NCBI GenBank assembly: GCA_013399015.1
Contig: VWZX01001684.1
Coordinates: 496,001-560,000, forward strand
Reading direction: 5' to 3'
Source of the DNA: Galbula dea
Taxonomy: Eukaryota; Chordata; Aves; Piciformes; Galbulidae
DNA length: 64,000 nt
This document shows, piece after piece, positions 23,380 through 37,200 of the stretch; the stretch's first letter is position 1; each line of letters starts with the position of its first letter. A model generated the notes under the pieces. It saw nothing but the letters and a program-made list of their open reading frames with translations. It was not told the origin of the DNA and made no database searches. The position numbers and the translations under genes are program-made.

Positions 23380-25760
23380 AGAGGTAACAGGTGAGAGACT
23401 GTTGGGAAAGGATGAGGTTCACACAGCATGATAGACACTTGACTAGACATACCCAAATCTGGAACATCATGGCAGAGGTGAATTTCAAAAAGAGATTTTT
23501 AAGGAAAATGCTGCAGTGTTTTGTTGATGTTCATGAGATACTCAGCAAGAACATGTGGGAACAGTATAGAAGACAGTGCAGATGTGCATGCCTGGAATCT
23601 CATCAAACAGATAATAAGTATCATCCTGGGTAGGCTGGATGCAAGAGCTTGAGAAACACTATGTTGGAGGTAGGTTGCAAAGGGATGTGAAAATGAAGAT
23701 AGAGTACACTGATGCTGTAAAGATGGGGAGAGCAAAGAAAAGATTGTGAGAAAGGAAGATTTTGAGCTTACCATCTCCCTGACTGATGATGAATTATTAA
23801 GGTAGTGCAAAGCAAGGGTAAGGAAACAGATGTTACAGCAATCAATGTGTGGTGTAATGAAAATTTGGATGAGTTTTTAGTATGCAGATGAATGCAAAAA
23901 GCCTTTTACTAGAAATGTTAGAAAAATAAGGCTTATTAGGATTACATCATAATTTGGCTATAAGAAAGAAGATGGAAGTGGAAAGTGCAGATAAGTGGCA
24001 GTCTATATATGATTTGCATGGTACTGCAAAGGAGATGCAACTGTAAGTGTTGTTTCAAACATAAAGTTTTGGGGCCATGTCCCTGAAGAACACATCTGAG
24101 CCAGATTTTTTGAGACTTTCATTTGAATAAAAACAGGCAGATCTGGAGTGAAAAGATGAATATTCAAAATAATAACTAAATCATCCTAGGGTTAGATCAC
24201 CATACATGCTGGAGGCGTGTCTTGAAGGAACTCCAGATGGCATGAAGTGGTAATGGAGAGATGCACAAAGGGAAAGGAAAAAAATAAAAATAAAAATAAA
24301 AAAGGAAAACAGTAAAAGTCACAGAAACTTAAGGAGTGTAAGGTTTCAGTGATGTGATGTTGCTATTTTTCAGCTTTGGTTCAGTTCAAAAACAATGAGA
24401 GACATAGGTAAGAGCAGATTATGTTTTGTCTAAGGGGAGGAGGCTACTTTACAGCAGTTCTAGGATGAAACTAGAGAAGAGGTATGTTTAATGAGCTTGG
24501 GGATGAGAAAGAGGAGTAGAGCAGTCTGGAGCTGGTGAGAAAAAGGGATCATAAAAAATGGTTTTGGTGGGAGCGTGAGAAATGAAGGAGGAGTGAAGAA
24601 CAGTTTGCTCAGGATGGAAGAACTGAGGCAAATGGAGGAGTTGGAAAACAGAGATTCTTAATATGTGACATGGAAGAAGGAGTTCCAGAAAGAGAAGTGA
24701 TGGAAAGCAAATGTCTTTCATGTAGAAGACATTAGTGAGATCCCAATGTAGAGACTGAGGGAGATGCAGGAGCAGGATAAGAGGGAGGATGATTCAGGGT
24801 AGCAAAAAAACCTTCTTGAGATGACAGATGTTCTCCAACTGGAGAGTGGAAAATTACTTAACTAGGAAACTGGAAGAACTAGAGATGGGTAACACAAACT
24901 TGCAGTGGAGAAAGACAGCTCTTGGGTGGAAAGGGTGAAGAGTGAAGCAGGTAGAAAATGAACAACAATCCTTGAAATATAAGGAGAAAGGAAAGAAGAA
25001 ATGTGGGAAAAGAGAGGGGAGACAAATACTGTTAAATAACAATCACCTGGGAATTGAAAGATTGAGTGACAGAGCACAAGGGAGAAAACAGCCTTAAGTA
25101 TGAAGCTGAAAGATGCATGATCATGGTTTAAAAGGGAGGAATGCAGCATCAGGGATCTAAGAATATGGATGATGAATATCAGTGCAAGACAGTAAGCTTT
25201 GATATAGGGTGAACTGAAGGAGGAATGCCAGCTGAAAACAGAAGGGAGATGTGGGACTCTTTCAGCAAAGGGATTGGATGGATCAGCAAAGGCTTACATG
25301 GATTATAGTGAAAAGAAAATAATGCCCTGAAATCAAAGAACAGGGCTGAAGACATGCTGCATGGAGAGCAGACAGCAAGAAAATGATGGGGGGAAGTGGA
25401 AAAGAGTCATATTTAATGCTATTAAAAATGGGAAAAGAGTATGATGGATGTAGCCAAGGAGGAGCAGAGGCAGGGAGAGAGCAGAAGCCCAGTGTGACTG
25501 CCGTGAAATGAAATGGGGGAGAAATGCATGGAGGATGGGAAACTCTGGAAAAGAGGGAAGAGAAACAAAAGGATCCAGGACTTGGTGAACCTGAAAGGCG
25601 TGACATATGAAGAAGTCATGGATGACAAGGCTTTTTTACATAGACAAATACAGTGGGAGGAAAGAAGGGTGTGGGTGTGAAATTTGAAGCTGTGAAACAA
25701 GACAGAAGCAGCATGAAAAGAAGATGTAGCATAAGGCAAAATTTTCAAACTTGGATTCTA
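23380..25760 (+). other. Purine-rich (G+A) strand-skewed block, about 2.4 kb
   Basis: The plus strand is dominated by A and G (GGAGGA, GAAGA, AGGAAGAG and AGGAGCAGAGG motifs), while the neighbours on both sides are not. The complementary strand gives long frames rich in Ser, Phe, Leu and Pro, which are a by-product of the pyrimidine bias. I see no clear tandem unit, LTR or coding frame. It may be an old, decayed simple-repeat region or the remnant of a transcribed element. Confidence 0.65.
24278..24303 (+). repeat. (AAAAAT)n simple repeat
   Basis: A short A-rich hexamer run within the purine-rich block. Confidence 0.85.
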
Positions 25761-28700
25761 AAAATAGTGGTCCTAAATTCTGTTTACCCATCTCAGTAGA
25801 AAGTGACTTTAAGGCACAGTCCCTCAAAACATTATTCTTTTTTTTTTTTTCAGAGATCATCTGCAAATAGTTGCTCAGATATGTGGGCATTCCTCTGGGG
25901 AGAGCAGAGGGAAATGAACATCTGACTCCTACTCTCTCCTGTTCAGTGTGTGCATTCGGCTGGTAGAAAGGCTAATAGAAACCATATTTAATAAAGTAGC
26001 AGGTGATTGATTTAGCTGAGAAGACATAGATGTTAACAGTGTCATTCTTAAACAAATTTGGATCTTTCTGTTTCATCATATTTAGCAGGTCTGGTTGGAT
26101 TATGTCCATATTCATGCTTAATATGCACTTAAGCTTGAACACAACCTGAATGGCTGACACCAGGTTTATTTCAGCAGTCTGCTCTGGAGGATTCTGCTGC
26201 TTGGTAATGGTGTTAGTTTCTATCTTAGGGACTTTCCTATTTCTCCAGCTGCTTCTGCAGATTAGCAGCAGCCATGAAAACTTCTTTCAGTGTGAGCTTT
26301 GCTTGGAAGTGGGTACCTTTCTTCCTGAATGTGGGTCTTGCTGCTTCTTCATGCTTCTGTCACTTGGAGTTTGGGTTTCTGCAGAAAGCACTCTGTAAAG
26401 CCATGTTCAGAGACCAAAATGGAGATTTTTCACCACCCACTGGCTGAGCAAGTTCCTCCTAAAGTTCCCAGCAAGCAGCCTTGGCTCCTGTGAAATTCAA
26501 AGTGTGCGTTTTTACATGCACTGCAAAGATTGGGATGGGATCCATCTCACTCAAATACACTGCTAACTCCTTGTAATAATACAGCAGCTGAGGTTCTTCA
26601 GGTGAAGGGTTCTGCACTCTCCTCTGCTGGGGAAAGGTCTATTCATCTGCTATCTTGCATGCTCACAAGGTGCTCTCAGCCAGCGTTAGTATTTCAGTCA
26701 TTAAGTCTACAAAAGAGCCTAAAGCTACGAAGCTTGTTTCCAAGATAAGCTTTCTCCTTCCTGTTTTTGGAAAGGGATCTGGTTGTTAGGCTCGGGGAGC
26801 CCTGGCAGACTGCAGTTCTGGTTTGTTTTCTAGGAATGACTAAGAGAGGAGGAGTTTGTACAGGCTGACTAAATTCTGATGGCTGTTAGCAACCACATTT
26901 CTTTAACTGTACATGAGCTTGCTGAAAGTATGTTTTTAATCTTGTAAAACCCTCCTCAGTTTCTGATGTTGCTTCTCAAACACATCCTGTTATGTTCCAT
27001 TTTTAGCTTCAATCCTTCCATGTTTGATGCACAGGAATTTCCAGAAATATTTTTAAATGGATTTTTCAACTTAGTAAATATATAACTTTCAAATATTTTC
27101 ATTGTTGGCTAATGTTTGAAGATTTCTTGTTTCAATTATTGACCTGGGTTAAAATCAATATTTTGTTTTACTGTATGTGTGGCCAAGCCATTTTAAAAGT
27201 ATAATAAATTAGAAAAATTAAAAATTAATCTGGTAGACATTTTGCCTTCAAGTTCAGAAACAAAAGCAGAGATGAGTTCAAATCTTAGAATAATGTATAC
27301 ATGGGATTATGGACTTGATTTAGGGCTATATGAAAAGGAAGGTTTTGATTTAAGTCTTCAGAAGCGAAGTGAATGAAGTGCACAAAACCTGGTTTTGGTT
27401 CAGGATGATGGTTATCCCAGATTAGCCTCCCTGATGTGACTTCAGCAGCATCCAACCATGACAGCAAACAGTTTCCTGTTTTTGGTCCCAACCAAAAAGC
27501 AAAGGTATAAGAAAAAAAATTGAATGTGAGGTTTGATACTCATTGCTGCTGAAAATCTGAAAGCATAAGGCTTTAGTTCTCCATTGTGAACCACTCCCTG
27601 GTGAAACTATTTTCCCTTTCCTCAAAACAGTGTTGGAACTAGTTATCCTGTACTGCAGTGACATCTACTGAAGGAAAGCAAAAAAAAAGTCTCTGGAAAG
27701 CAACGTTGGCCTCTCTTAAACATATGCAATCATCAAAGCTTGTACATATTTTTAAATACCAGAGGATTTCATATTTTCCCCTTTGAATATTTCAGAGCTG
27801 TTATTACCTGGTTGCTACTCAGCACCCATCATCACTATATTTCCAGACCTTAAATAAACAAATATCTAGTTCATGTATTCTGTGGCTTGTTTTGTATGCA
27901 AATATTTAGTTGCTGAGAGGCTGTGTTTTAGTTGTAGTTTGTTCGCCATTTGAAAATGGAGGTGAAGGGATTTTCTTCTCATTGAAGGAAGGGAGAGATT
28001 AGGATTTAGGAGACTGTCAAGTATACATAGTGTTCAGACAGAGCTGGCTGCTACCTGCATACCTCAGGAGGTGGGAAGAGGTGAAAAGGACAAGAATTGT
28101 CACTTCTGCTGTTAAGGTGAACCGCTTGTATTTCTGCTACATTTAGGTAGAACACGTTTGCTGCTGTGTTTTCTTTATGCTCTCCTCTTGCCAGCAAGCA
28201 GTATTTTATACTGGAAATGAAAATGAACCCCTGGTTTTTATTAACTGAGGATTTGTGTTACATACAGACACTTGTAGGGACAATCTACTTTGTTTGCTGG
28301 TGAAGTATTGTAGCCTGTAGCTGCCCCTCCTGCATACTTCCATATCCAGGGGACTGGGTTACGTGATCTCATCTTCCTTGTGCTGGCAGCAGTGGTTGCA
28401 GGTCTCTGGATCAGGAGGAAAGTGGGACTCATGCCAGCACTTCCACCCTCCTGAAGCAGATAACATCTTGTCCTTTTTGTTGCTAGACCCTCCTTGAAAG
28501 GATATCTCCAAGCAGAAAAAAACACATCAGTGTATGCCTATGTCAAACTATCACTGAGCTAGGAAAGAAGCACAATGAAGCTGCAGAACGTTGCTTGATT
28601 GAGATCACTGCTGTTTGAAAAAGACCTGAAAATACTGATAGGAATGTTTTATGGTTCTGCTCTTTTCTGCATTTTTTTCCTAGTCTCCCAGCATGCAACA

Positions 28701-31700
28701 CTTACAGCCTATAATTAAAACAGCTTGCTGCTATTTGCATTTTCATGAAAGGAGCCTCTTCTAACATACCTCTCTTAAATCTCCTATTTGATATCAAGTG
28801 AAATTTAATTTCAAGGCTTTCATCTTTGCATATCATTTAGCTCTTAATAGCTTTTTAGCCTCAATCTATCTTTGCTTCTGTGTGTATGTCTCCCTGCCCC
28901 CCTCTCTGGCTCCCTTCCTTGTTATTTGTTCACCTTTAAGCTATTCCAAAGCTATTGGAAAGACTGATTGCAAAGACAGAAGCCTGAATTTTGCTATTAT
29001 GCTCAACAACTCTAGCATGAGTTCCTACACATTACTATTAAAAGTATGTCTGAAGCCAAAAACCCAGTGAAGGAGAAATGGGCTTCAGGCTGCTTATTAG
29101 TTAAATAGTTCTGTATGGCACTACCTGCACATGGGAGTAATATTTATGGATTTAAGATGAACAGTGGAAGAATAGTGCCTAGCATGATATTCTGGGGAAT
29201 GCTGAATTTAAGGACATATATAAAATTAAAACACTGTGCATATGTTCAATGCTAGGTGCTTTGTGCAATACAACTAAGCAAGGCATCCTTTAGAAAAGTA
29301 ATAACTAACAGCAAAGGATGTCTAGCAAGTGGCATTTTCTGTTGATTCTCTCATTCCTTTCCCTATCTTTCCCTTTCCTGACAGAAACAGATGGAATTTC
29401 ATTTTCTCACAATTACTATGAAGCGAGACTAACAGCTCCTAAATTGGCAGTGAGGAGGTGGAAAGGTGTGGAAGGAAATAAAAACATACAAACCCTCTGT
29501 AACAGTCTGAACAGTGAAATGTGGAAATAGACCTTGTCATATGAATTAATCATGACTGGCCTGTGGCTTTTGGATAATACCCAATATATAATGATCCATC
29601 AGTGCTTCAATTAATATATGTATGCAGACCTTCAAATCTATTGTGAAAAAGAACAGCACTGCCGTGTTATTTACCTACTATTGAGGCCTGCAAAGGTTTT
29701 ATTCCTCTTTGAAATTATTTATGCATGGTCTACATGGAAGCCATTGACTTTCTTAGAACATTTCCTTTAAGTTCCTCTTTGCCCAGTTTCCTTTTTCCAA
29801 ACTCTGCATTTTCTTTTTGTGACCATTATATATATTTTTTTTTAAAATTGTATTATTTAATCATGGTAGAGGGCAGAATGGCAGTAAACTCAGTTTAAGA
29901 TCTACTCCAGCTAGCATATGGAACTGTTATTTCAAGAGCTGGAGGTCTTTTCATTCTTGGTAATGTTTGCATTGATCATAACCCTCCCAAGAATTGATTA
30001 CCAATGCCAAGTGATCAGGGCTGCTGCCTCTGCCTGCCATATGCGTGTCCCTTCCTTTTTGCACCCATACATGAATGATTCAGGCTATCTAACACTTAGC
30101 TTAGCCTGTAAAGTAAAGCAAGAGCCCTAGAAGCTGTCAGTGATTCCTTCTTATCACTGAAGGAGCAGAAATATAAAAGTTGCTGATGTTTACACACTTC
30201 AAGCTTAAACGGAGCTTCCAGGAAGATGACCGTGGAGCATGGGATAAGAGATGTTGAGTACACTAAAATTATTCAGCTACATATTTTCTGCCAAGCAGAC
30301 CCTGAAAGTTCTGGGAGGAATGCCAATATGATGCTGGTAGATGAATGTTTCTGAGCCATCTTGTCCTTGAGTGCAGGAAAACACAAATGTTGTTGGACCA
30401 GGGTATTTTTATAAGGCTACCCTTTCTTTGTTTTGCTTTTCTTCATATGGATTCATGTTAAATACCAGGTCAAAAATCTCAAGAGTCACTTTTAATGGTG
30501 CCCTTTTCATGGAGGACCATGGTTTGGATAAAGCTTTTAACTATCCAGTTTGCATAGACTGCACCTTATTTATGTCATGCTTGCCTAATACCAGTATCAT
30601 GTGCATCTTCCTGGGTTTTCTGGGTTTGCATTGTTTTGCTGATTCACTGCATACAGCACATTGGAAATTCTTGTGAAGACAATCAGCCTGATTCATAGTG
30701 CATGCTCATTTCATGGAAGATCCAGCTTCAGGCTCTGCACTACATGTTTTCCTGTATTTTGGACTTTTGTACCTGTGCCTAAAGGCAATGGCTACTGAAA
30801 TTTCTGCCACGGTGATTCCCTTATACAGAACTGGCCTTTGAAATATGGCTTGTATGAATCTCCCAACTATATTTCTTTACCTAAAAAAATCATGCCACAG
30901 TTGCATCATGATTGTTTGAATCAAAAACTTTGTTCCTGGTAATTTTTATGAGCTTGGAAGGTTCCTAGATAATGATGCTAAGCCCTTTTCAGCACCATAA
31001 GTCTCTGCTATTATTTTTGTCATTTTTATTATTATTATTGCATTCTAAGAGCCTTTTTTTCTGCCAATCACAGCCATAGTGGAGAAATTTTATGTCTGCT
31101 TTTTTTCCCAACATTGTAACAGGAAGATTTAGTTCTATATGACTTCAGTTGTACACTGATTGATGTTTCTGATGCTTTCTTTCATGCCTTACTTTCACTA
31201 ACTGTAATTACATCTTCAACATAACATTCATTTCACTTTAGCTTCTTGTGCTCCAAAGGGATTTTGCAGGGATGTAGAGAAATAATCTAAAAGCTGTTAA
31301 AGAAAGATTGTCTGAAACAAAATATTTTAATTCATTTTTGAAGCATTTGTAATTTTTGACCCTTGCAAAAACTAAAGTAGACAAGTAATTATGTGCTAAA
31401 ACATTAAGCATTTTTATTCTGTAATAGATTGCTATGTGAACAGAGTGCAGAAAGCATGCAGGAGGTGCTGAACAGGTAGGAGTCAGCCTGTGGTATTAAA
31501 TGTCCCATTTAATCTGCACAATGCTGGATTTAGAGTCATTGTTAAGAATTCTGGATTATATAAGACATTAATAGCTCTGAACAGGTATATCTTTGTCTAG
31601 GGTTTGCAGATTTATTTGAATATGCTTGGTATAATGCTCTGAGTTGAAATAAACCCATCTGATTAACAGCAGCTTCAGAAATGGAGCCACTGCTAAAGGA

Positions 31701-34046
31701 CAGAGCTAAACATAAGGTAGTCTTCTGCTGAGACTGGTGAAGACAGCCTATATAGAAGTAGGGGACAGCAAAAGAAACACCAGTGCATGATAGAGCCAGG
31801 ATGATTTATCAGGTTGCTTTTGGGAAAGGCAAGCTTGGAACTGTGGAGGAGACCAGCTTCCTCCTGTTTGATTCCTCCTGTGTTCAGGGCAACAGGGATA
31901 TGCCAAGAGCCTCTGCAAACCATACCCAAATTAGCAGTTTATTTCATATCTGTTCTGTCTGTGGCTTTTTCCTTTTGCTGGAGCATACACCACCTTGAGC
32001 TTGTAGCCCAGTCTTCAGGTTCAGTGTTTACCTTCCCATTTCCTGCATAAATGTTTTGGCTTTTTGGAGTAATGCATTTTTATGTCCTATTGCTGTATTT
32101 TCTTCAGATAATTTCTTCCTGAAGCTACTGAAACACTGAAAATGTGCACAAAATAGAAGATTTCATTAATGGGTAGTACATGAGTTTACTGGTAACTTAA
32201 AGAAGAGAAACCATAGCTTCTTTGTGCCATCTTTATGCAGCAGTCATTTCTCAAAATGCCTTGGGCATCCTGGAACTTCAATTTATTAAACTTGGCTCAA
32301 CAAAGAATTCTAGGGCATAATTTTGCATAGGATGTTTTATTACTGAGTTAACATCAAGAAACATGAAAATAAAGGTTCCTGGTTTTGTATATTAAAGTAA
32401 ATTGAGATTACACTCTCTTCAGTAGTGAAAAGTTTCTATGTTCAAAAGGAATTTCCTGTGACCAGGACTAGATGGAGTAGTGACACATGGATGAGGGCAG
32501 TGCAGTGACATTACTGGAGAAGGGGAGAGTTTTGTGTAATCTTTTCAAAATCCAAACTAACTGAATTTTCATTTGTGACAATGTAGCTGTAAGTAGGACA
32601 TCAGTAATTTGCTGTTTGTTTAGAAGAGCAGTCTGCTACAAAGGCAATTTTTAGCCCATCTAAGAGAGGGAAAAACCTAAACCCTCAAACAAAGTCTGTC
32701 CATGCAATGGTATCACATTAGTTAAGTAATCCATGCCTTGTCAGTGTGTTACCCCTACTTGTTCTTCACTTGTCATAGTTAGTAAAAAAGGTATTTGTCT
32801 TGTGCAAATAAAAACACATTTGAGAATTTCTAAGTACAACTTTGAGAGATAAAATATTTGCTTGAGACAAACAACTGTTTTGTGACAGAACTACCTGAGG
32901 TGGTAAGAATGTAAAAATCTAATCAATGTGTCTCCAGTGTATAAATAAATGCCCTATAATTGTCTTTGCTAAAAGTGGAGGTAATGGTGTAGAAACAATA
33001 GACTCTGCTGAAAAATGAAATCCTGTGAAGTGATAAATGTGTGTTAAGTCAGCTGAACTATTTGAAGGTAAACCATTTTTCTCTCATTAGATACTGGCAT
33101 CTTTAATCTGCACAAGAAGATGTATCACAGAGGTAGGAAAAGACATACAACAGGTATAGGATCACACCTGCCCCTCCAGTTAGTGGGAACCCCTTTAGTA
33201 CACTCTCTCTTGATTGGATTAAACAATTCCTAGCACAAAAATGTCCAAACTGTGTTCAGACATGCTCAGCTCATACTCAGACAGTTTCACACAGATGGCT
33301 GGCAAGACTGATGAAACTGACACATTTCTGAGCAGCTAGTGGCCAAGGGGCTAATACTTCACATTCCTTCTAAGAGGTTGGGGTCCTTTAAACAGATAGT
33401 GAGCAAAACTCCTCTGTATACACAACGAAATGCCTAATCAGTGGGTCCAAAACCCAGCTGGAGCTCCCATCTGGAGAGTAGAGTGCTGACCAGTAGGTAG
33501 TTACAGTTTAGGGGTGCTTTGGCTACTAACAGAGCTTATATAGGTTGCTGTAACAAGGAAAAGTAGCTGACAGGCTCCATCCAGCATGCTACACACACCA
33601 GGTAATGCCACCAGGAATGAAGCACACGTTTAGCACTTATTTCATGTCAGCTTACATCTTCATATGCCACACTTTCTCCATTTCTCAGTTTCCATTTCAT
33701 CTTGCAGCCATTTCCAAATCCAACCTCTCCCAGTTCCCTCCAATTTTTTATATAATTTACATATGCAAAATACTCTGTTATGCTGTGTCTATATATCTGA
33801 TATGTACATATCTGCTATATAAACATGTACATGTCCCAGGCAGCAGCAGTAACCTGTTGTAAAGAATTCTCCAATCAAGAACTAAGTTGGTAGCAGAGCT
33901 CAAGGATCCTTACTGCATGTATTGAAACACTCAGCTTGTGGTAGGAACATCAACGTCTGCACCAACAACTGGGTGCAAGAGCAGAGGACTTCATTTGGAA
34001 AGGTTTTTTCTCTCTCTGTGCTCATATCCTCCTTTGCTTTGAATGC
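25761..34046. other. No gene supported
   Basis: AT-rich DNA without recognisable exon chains, RNA genes or intact transposons. Open frames here (for example on the minus strand at 27285-27491 and 28241-28525) lack good splice context and family features. There is a short ATT run at 31024-31039. Confidence 0.5.
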
Positions 34047-34194
34047 ACCATCCCTGGAGGTTTTTAAGAAGAGGATAGATGTGTTTCTTCAGGGGATGAT
34101 TTAGGGGTAAGAGTAGTGTAGGGCTATCGGTTGGACTAGATGATCTTGAGGGTCCTTTCCAACCGTAATGATTCTGTGATTCTGTGATTCTGTG
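34047..34194 (+). mobile_element. CR1 LINE 3' end (sense) with octamer tail
   Basis: The 5' part still reads as the end of the CR1 reverse-transcriptase ORF (PSLEVFKKRIDVFLQGMI). It is followed by the 3' UTR with GGTTGGACTAGATGATCTTG and TCCTTTCCAACC, and by three ATTCTGTG tail units ending near 34193. It shares a long near-identical stretch with the copy at 8774-8873. Confidence 0.93.
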
Positions 34195-34251
34195 AATTTA
34201 TCCATTAGAGCTTTACAAAGTTATTTTGGGAATAATTTCACAAGCAAATGA

Positions 34252-34289
34252 ACAAGAATAAAGACATAGCACAAGAATAAAGACATAGA
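34252..34289 (+). repeat. 19-bp tandem duplication
   Basis: ACAAGAATAAAGACATAG occurs twice, starting at 34252 and 34271, in direct tandem. It lies about 60 bases after the CR1 tail. Confidence 0.9.
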
Positions 34290-37200
34290 CAGTGAAAGAA
34301 TAAAGAAAAAGCTGATAAAGCCAAGTGTGTAAGAATTTCCACTCACAAAAAAGAAATACTAGAAAGAAAACACTGTGTTCTGATAATTCAGATATTTGAT
34401 ATCCTAACTCTTGTGCAACTCATTTTCTTTACATCCCTGGTGTTTCCATTAGAAATATGATTCTCCCTCCCTGCCTCCTGTTCAGCTGGTATTTTGGTCA
34501 TGACAGTTTTTCATCTTTAAGAACAAAGGAATTTTTGTACTTTATAAGATCATAAGTTCGTGCAGTCCCATGACTTTCCTCTGACAATGACAACTGAACT
34601 GATTGTAAAATAAGTATGAGGAATTGTTACAGGCAAAAAAAAGAATTTTCTTTCTTACCCTTAGCAGATGTTAGCTGCAGAAGAAAAACCTGAAAGGATG
34701 CTCCCTATTTAAAATTATCCCTAATATTATAATCATAAGATGCTCAGGCCTATTTTAATCTTTATAGATCTATTCCTTTGTGATATCCTCTTGCTAGCAA
34801 TGCTATATTATGGTGAGGAGTTTAATAGATTATTGTATTTTAACTCTTCACATTTTCTGATATTCAAGTTTAGTGTATGTTCTTATGTTTAGTATAAAAG
34901 ACTATAAGTTTACATTCTTTGTATTTTTTAAAAATATTTACTTATTGACCCTCATTCATCTCTACATTACAGTCCCATGTGTATTGTCTCCCCTTGTATA
35001 AAAGTCTCAAGAGAATTTCTAATGTTTCATCATCTGTTTTTAAAACAATTTTATTTGCACTGTTTTGAGATGGAGAGAATAAGAGTCAACACAATAGAAA
35101 ATATACCTCTGATTTAAATCATGCCTGTATATTGACAGTGTTATTCTTGATGTTGCTCATAGGCCTTTCTCCATAATGATACTTTTCTGCAGACACTTCC
35201 AAAGTGTAGCAGGATTTGCCTTAGGGATAGCTGGCATCTTTGACCCTTTGTTGGGAAATGTTTGAAAAACATACCTTAGACAGAGAAAGTATTCCTTAGA
35301 AGTTCCTGAGAAGTACCTCTTTGTTTTGCTTGAGAGTGACTACATAATATTTTAGCAGTTCCACCCTTTAGTTCAAAACTTCCTGAATGTACCATTCAAC
35401 CCTGAGGACTTGTGCTTCTCTTTATCCTGCTGTTTCAACACCTCTCCCTCTGATTCCTCAATCTTTATCTTTATTACCTGGAGGCTGAACAAAAATTGTG
35501 TAGGGCTATTCTGACATTTTCTTACTGTTTCTACCCTCCTTCATACCTAAACCTTACTCATATTCTCATATTTTTAACAAAGAACATTTGCATAATTTTT
35601 TTTTCAGATGTTACACAAGGGAAAATCTTGCTAAAACTGAAAGCTAGCTAAAATTGTTGAAACTATGTGTTTTCTTCATCCAAATGCTGAAAGCTGAAGG
35701 TAAGGCTGTATACATATGAAAGTAGAAAAGCACATTATTTTTGTATCTTTGTAAGAAATACTTAACTACCGTAACATCATTTCTTATACTAACAAAATAA
35801 ACTATGCATTTGTTCAAAGTATTTCTTAGCAATGTTTCTGACACAGAGAAAAGAAAGCCCCATGACCTCTATGTACTGCTGATTTGGGGTTGCCTATTAC
35901 AAAGTCAAACAGTTTCTTTGGGAAAAATAATCCTTACTTATGAATATTCATAAGAACACTCCATTTGGCATTCTTATTCTGCTCCACAGATTGAGACATT
36001 CCCTGTCCCTCCCTTGCTCGATCTCATGATTGTGCAGATGAGGTGCAGCCCCAAAGAAGGACAGAGATGGGTGGCAGGAGGTAACCACTCTTGCCTTGCA
36101 GGAAGGGAAAGACAGAGGTACTGGCAGTTGCTGCTTGTGCTCCTGGCTCTTGTCCTACCCCTTTTCCCCAGCCACCTGCCCTTTCACTCTCCCTCCCCAC
36201 TTCCCAGGAACAAGGGCACACCCCTGGGGTCTTCTGCACTTGATGGGGCTCCCTCCCCAGATAGCTGAGAAACGCTGTGCATGACAGAGACCCCTGCACA
36301 CTACCAGCACTTGTGCTGAGCACCCTTATGGGCAGAAGCATCTATTCCTGAAAAAGCCCAATGAAGTAAACTATAAATAAATATATTGAGACTCTGAATA
36401 AATGAAACAGCACTTCATGTATTCTGTTTAAAATAAGTTATTATATTTTCAAAGAACAGTGTTTTAAGGAAAGCAGGCGTCACTGGCATTTGTGAGCTTG
36501 CAAGCTGAGAGCTGCAAGCAAACTGCTTCTGTCATCATTTGAAAACAACACACTGACAGATCTCTGACTTGACAGTACCACTAAACAGGATTAACCACTC
36601 TGGCATCTCAGATTTCGTTGCACTGAAATGGAAACGAGTGCTGTTCACACCAAGAATTGCATGTGTCATATTACTACTCATGCCTGCAGTGGCCTCCCAG
36701 GGTACGTGTGGTCGGTCACATCACGCCAAACAATGTATGACTTGAACCTAAACTTTCAAGAGTGCTTTAATAGTGTTATTATCACTTAACTCTTATTTTG
36801 ATCCTAGTGTACTAAATGAAAGAGATAGCAACCCAGCTTAAACACCGTGATATGCCTGGCTTTAAGAAGAACACAATTGTGTTTTTACTTTTATGAAGGA
36901 CGTTTATTTGGCACTTAGCCCCTTACCCACTCATGGCACTCCCTATCGCCTGCATTTCATCTGGGGAATGTTCACCAAGGGCTATAGCAGGAGCAGGACA
37001 TACATAGCCACAATTCAGAGGCCTGATTCATTTGATGGTGAATTTGGGATCCGATTGCCAACTGGAGCAGCTCTTTTCCCTGGCTCCCCCAGGTCACAGC
37101 TGCTGCCTTGCCCTGCAGGCAGCCCAGACGGTGCCAGCTTGTGCTTCTGTCTCTGCCCTCACCGCTTGCCAGCTGGCCTCCCCCTTACTACCTCCTCACT

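Noticed and set aside
24862..25748. Several overlapping minus-strand frames rich in Ser, Phe, Leu and Pro
   Set aside because: They are a by-product of the purine/pyrimidine skew of the block, not coding sequence.
27285..27664. Two overlapping minus-strand frames near 27.4 kb
   Set aside because: They look superficially protein-like, but there are no convincing splice sites and no match to a family I know.
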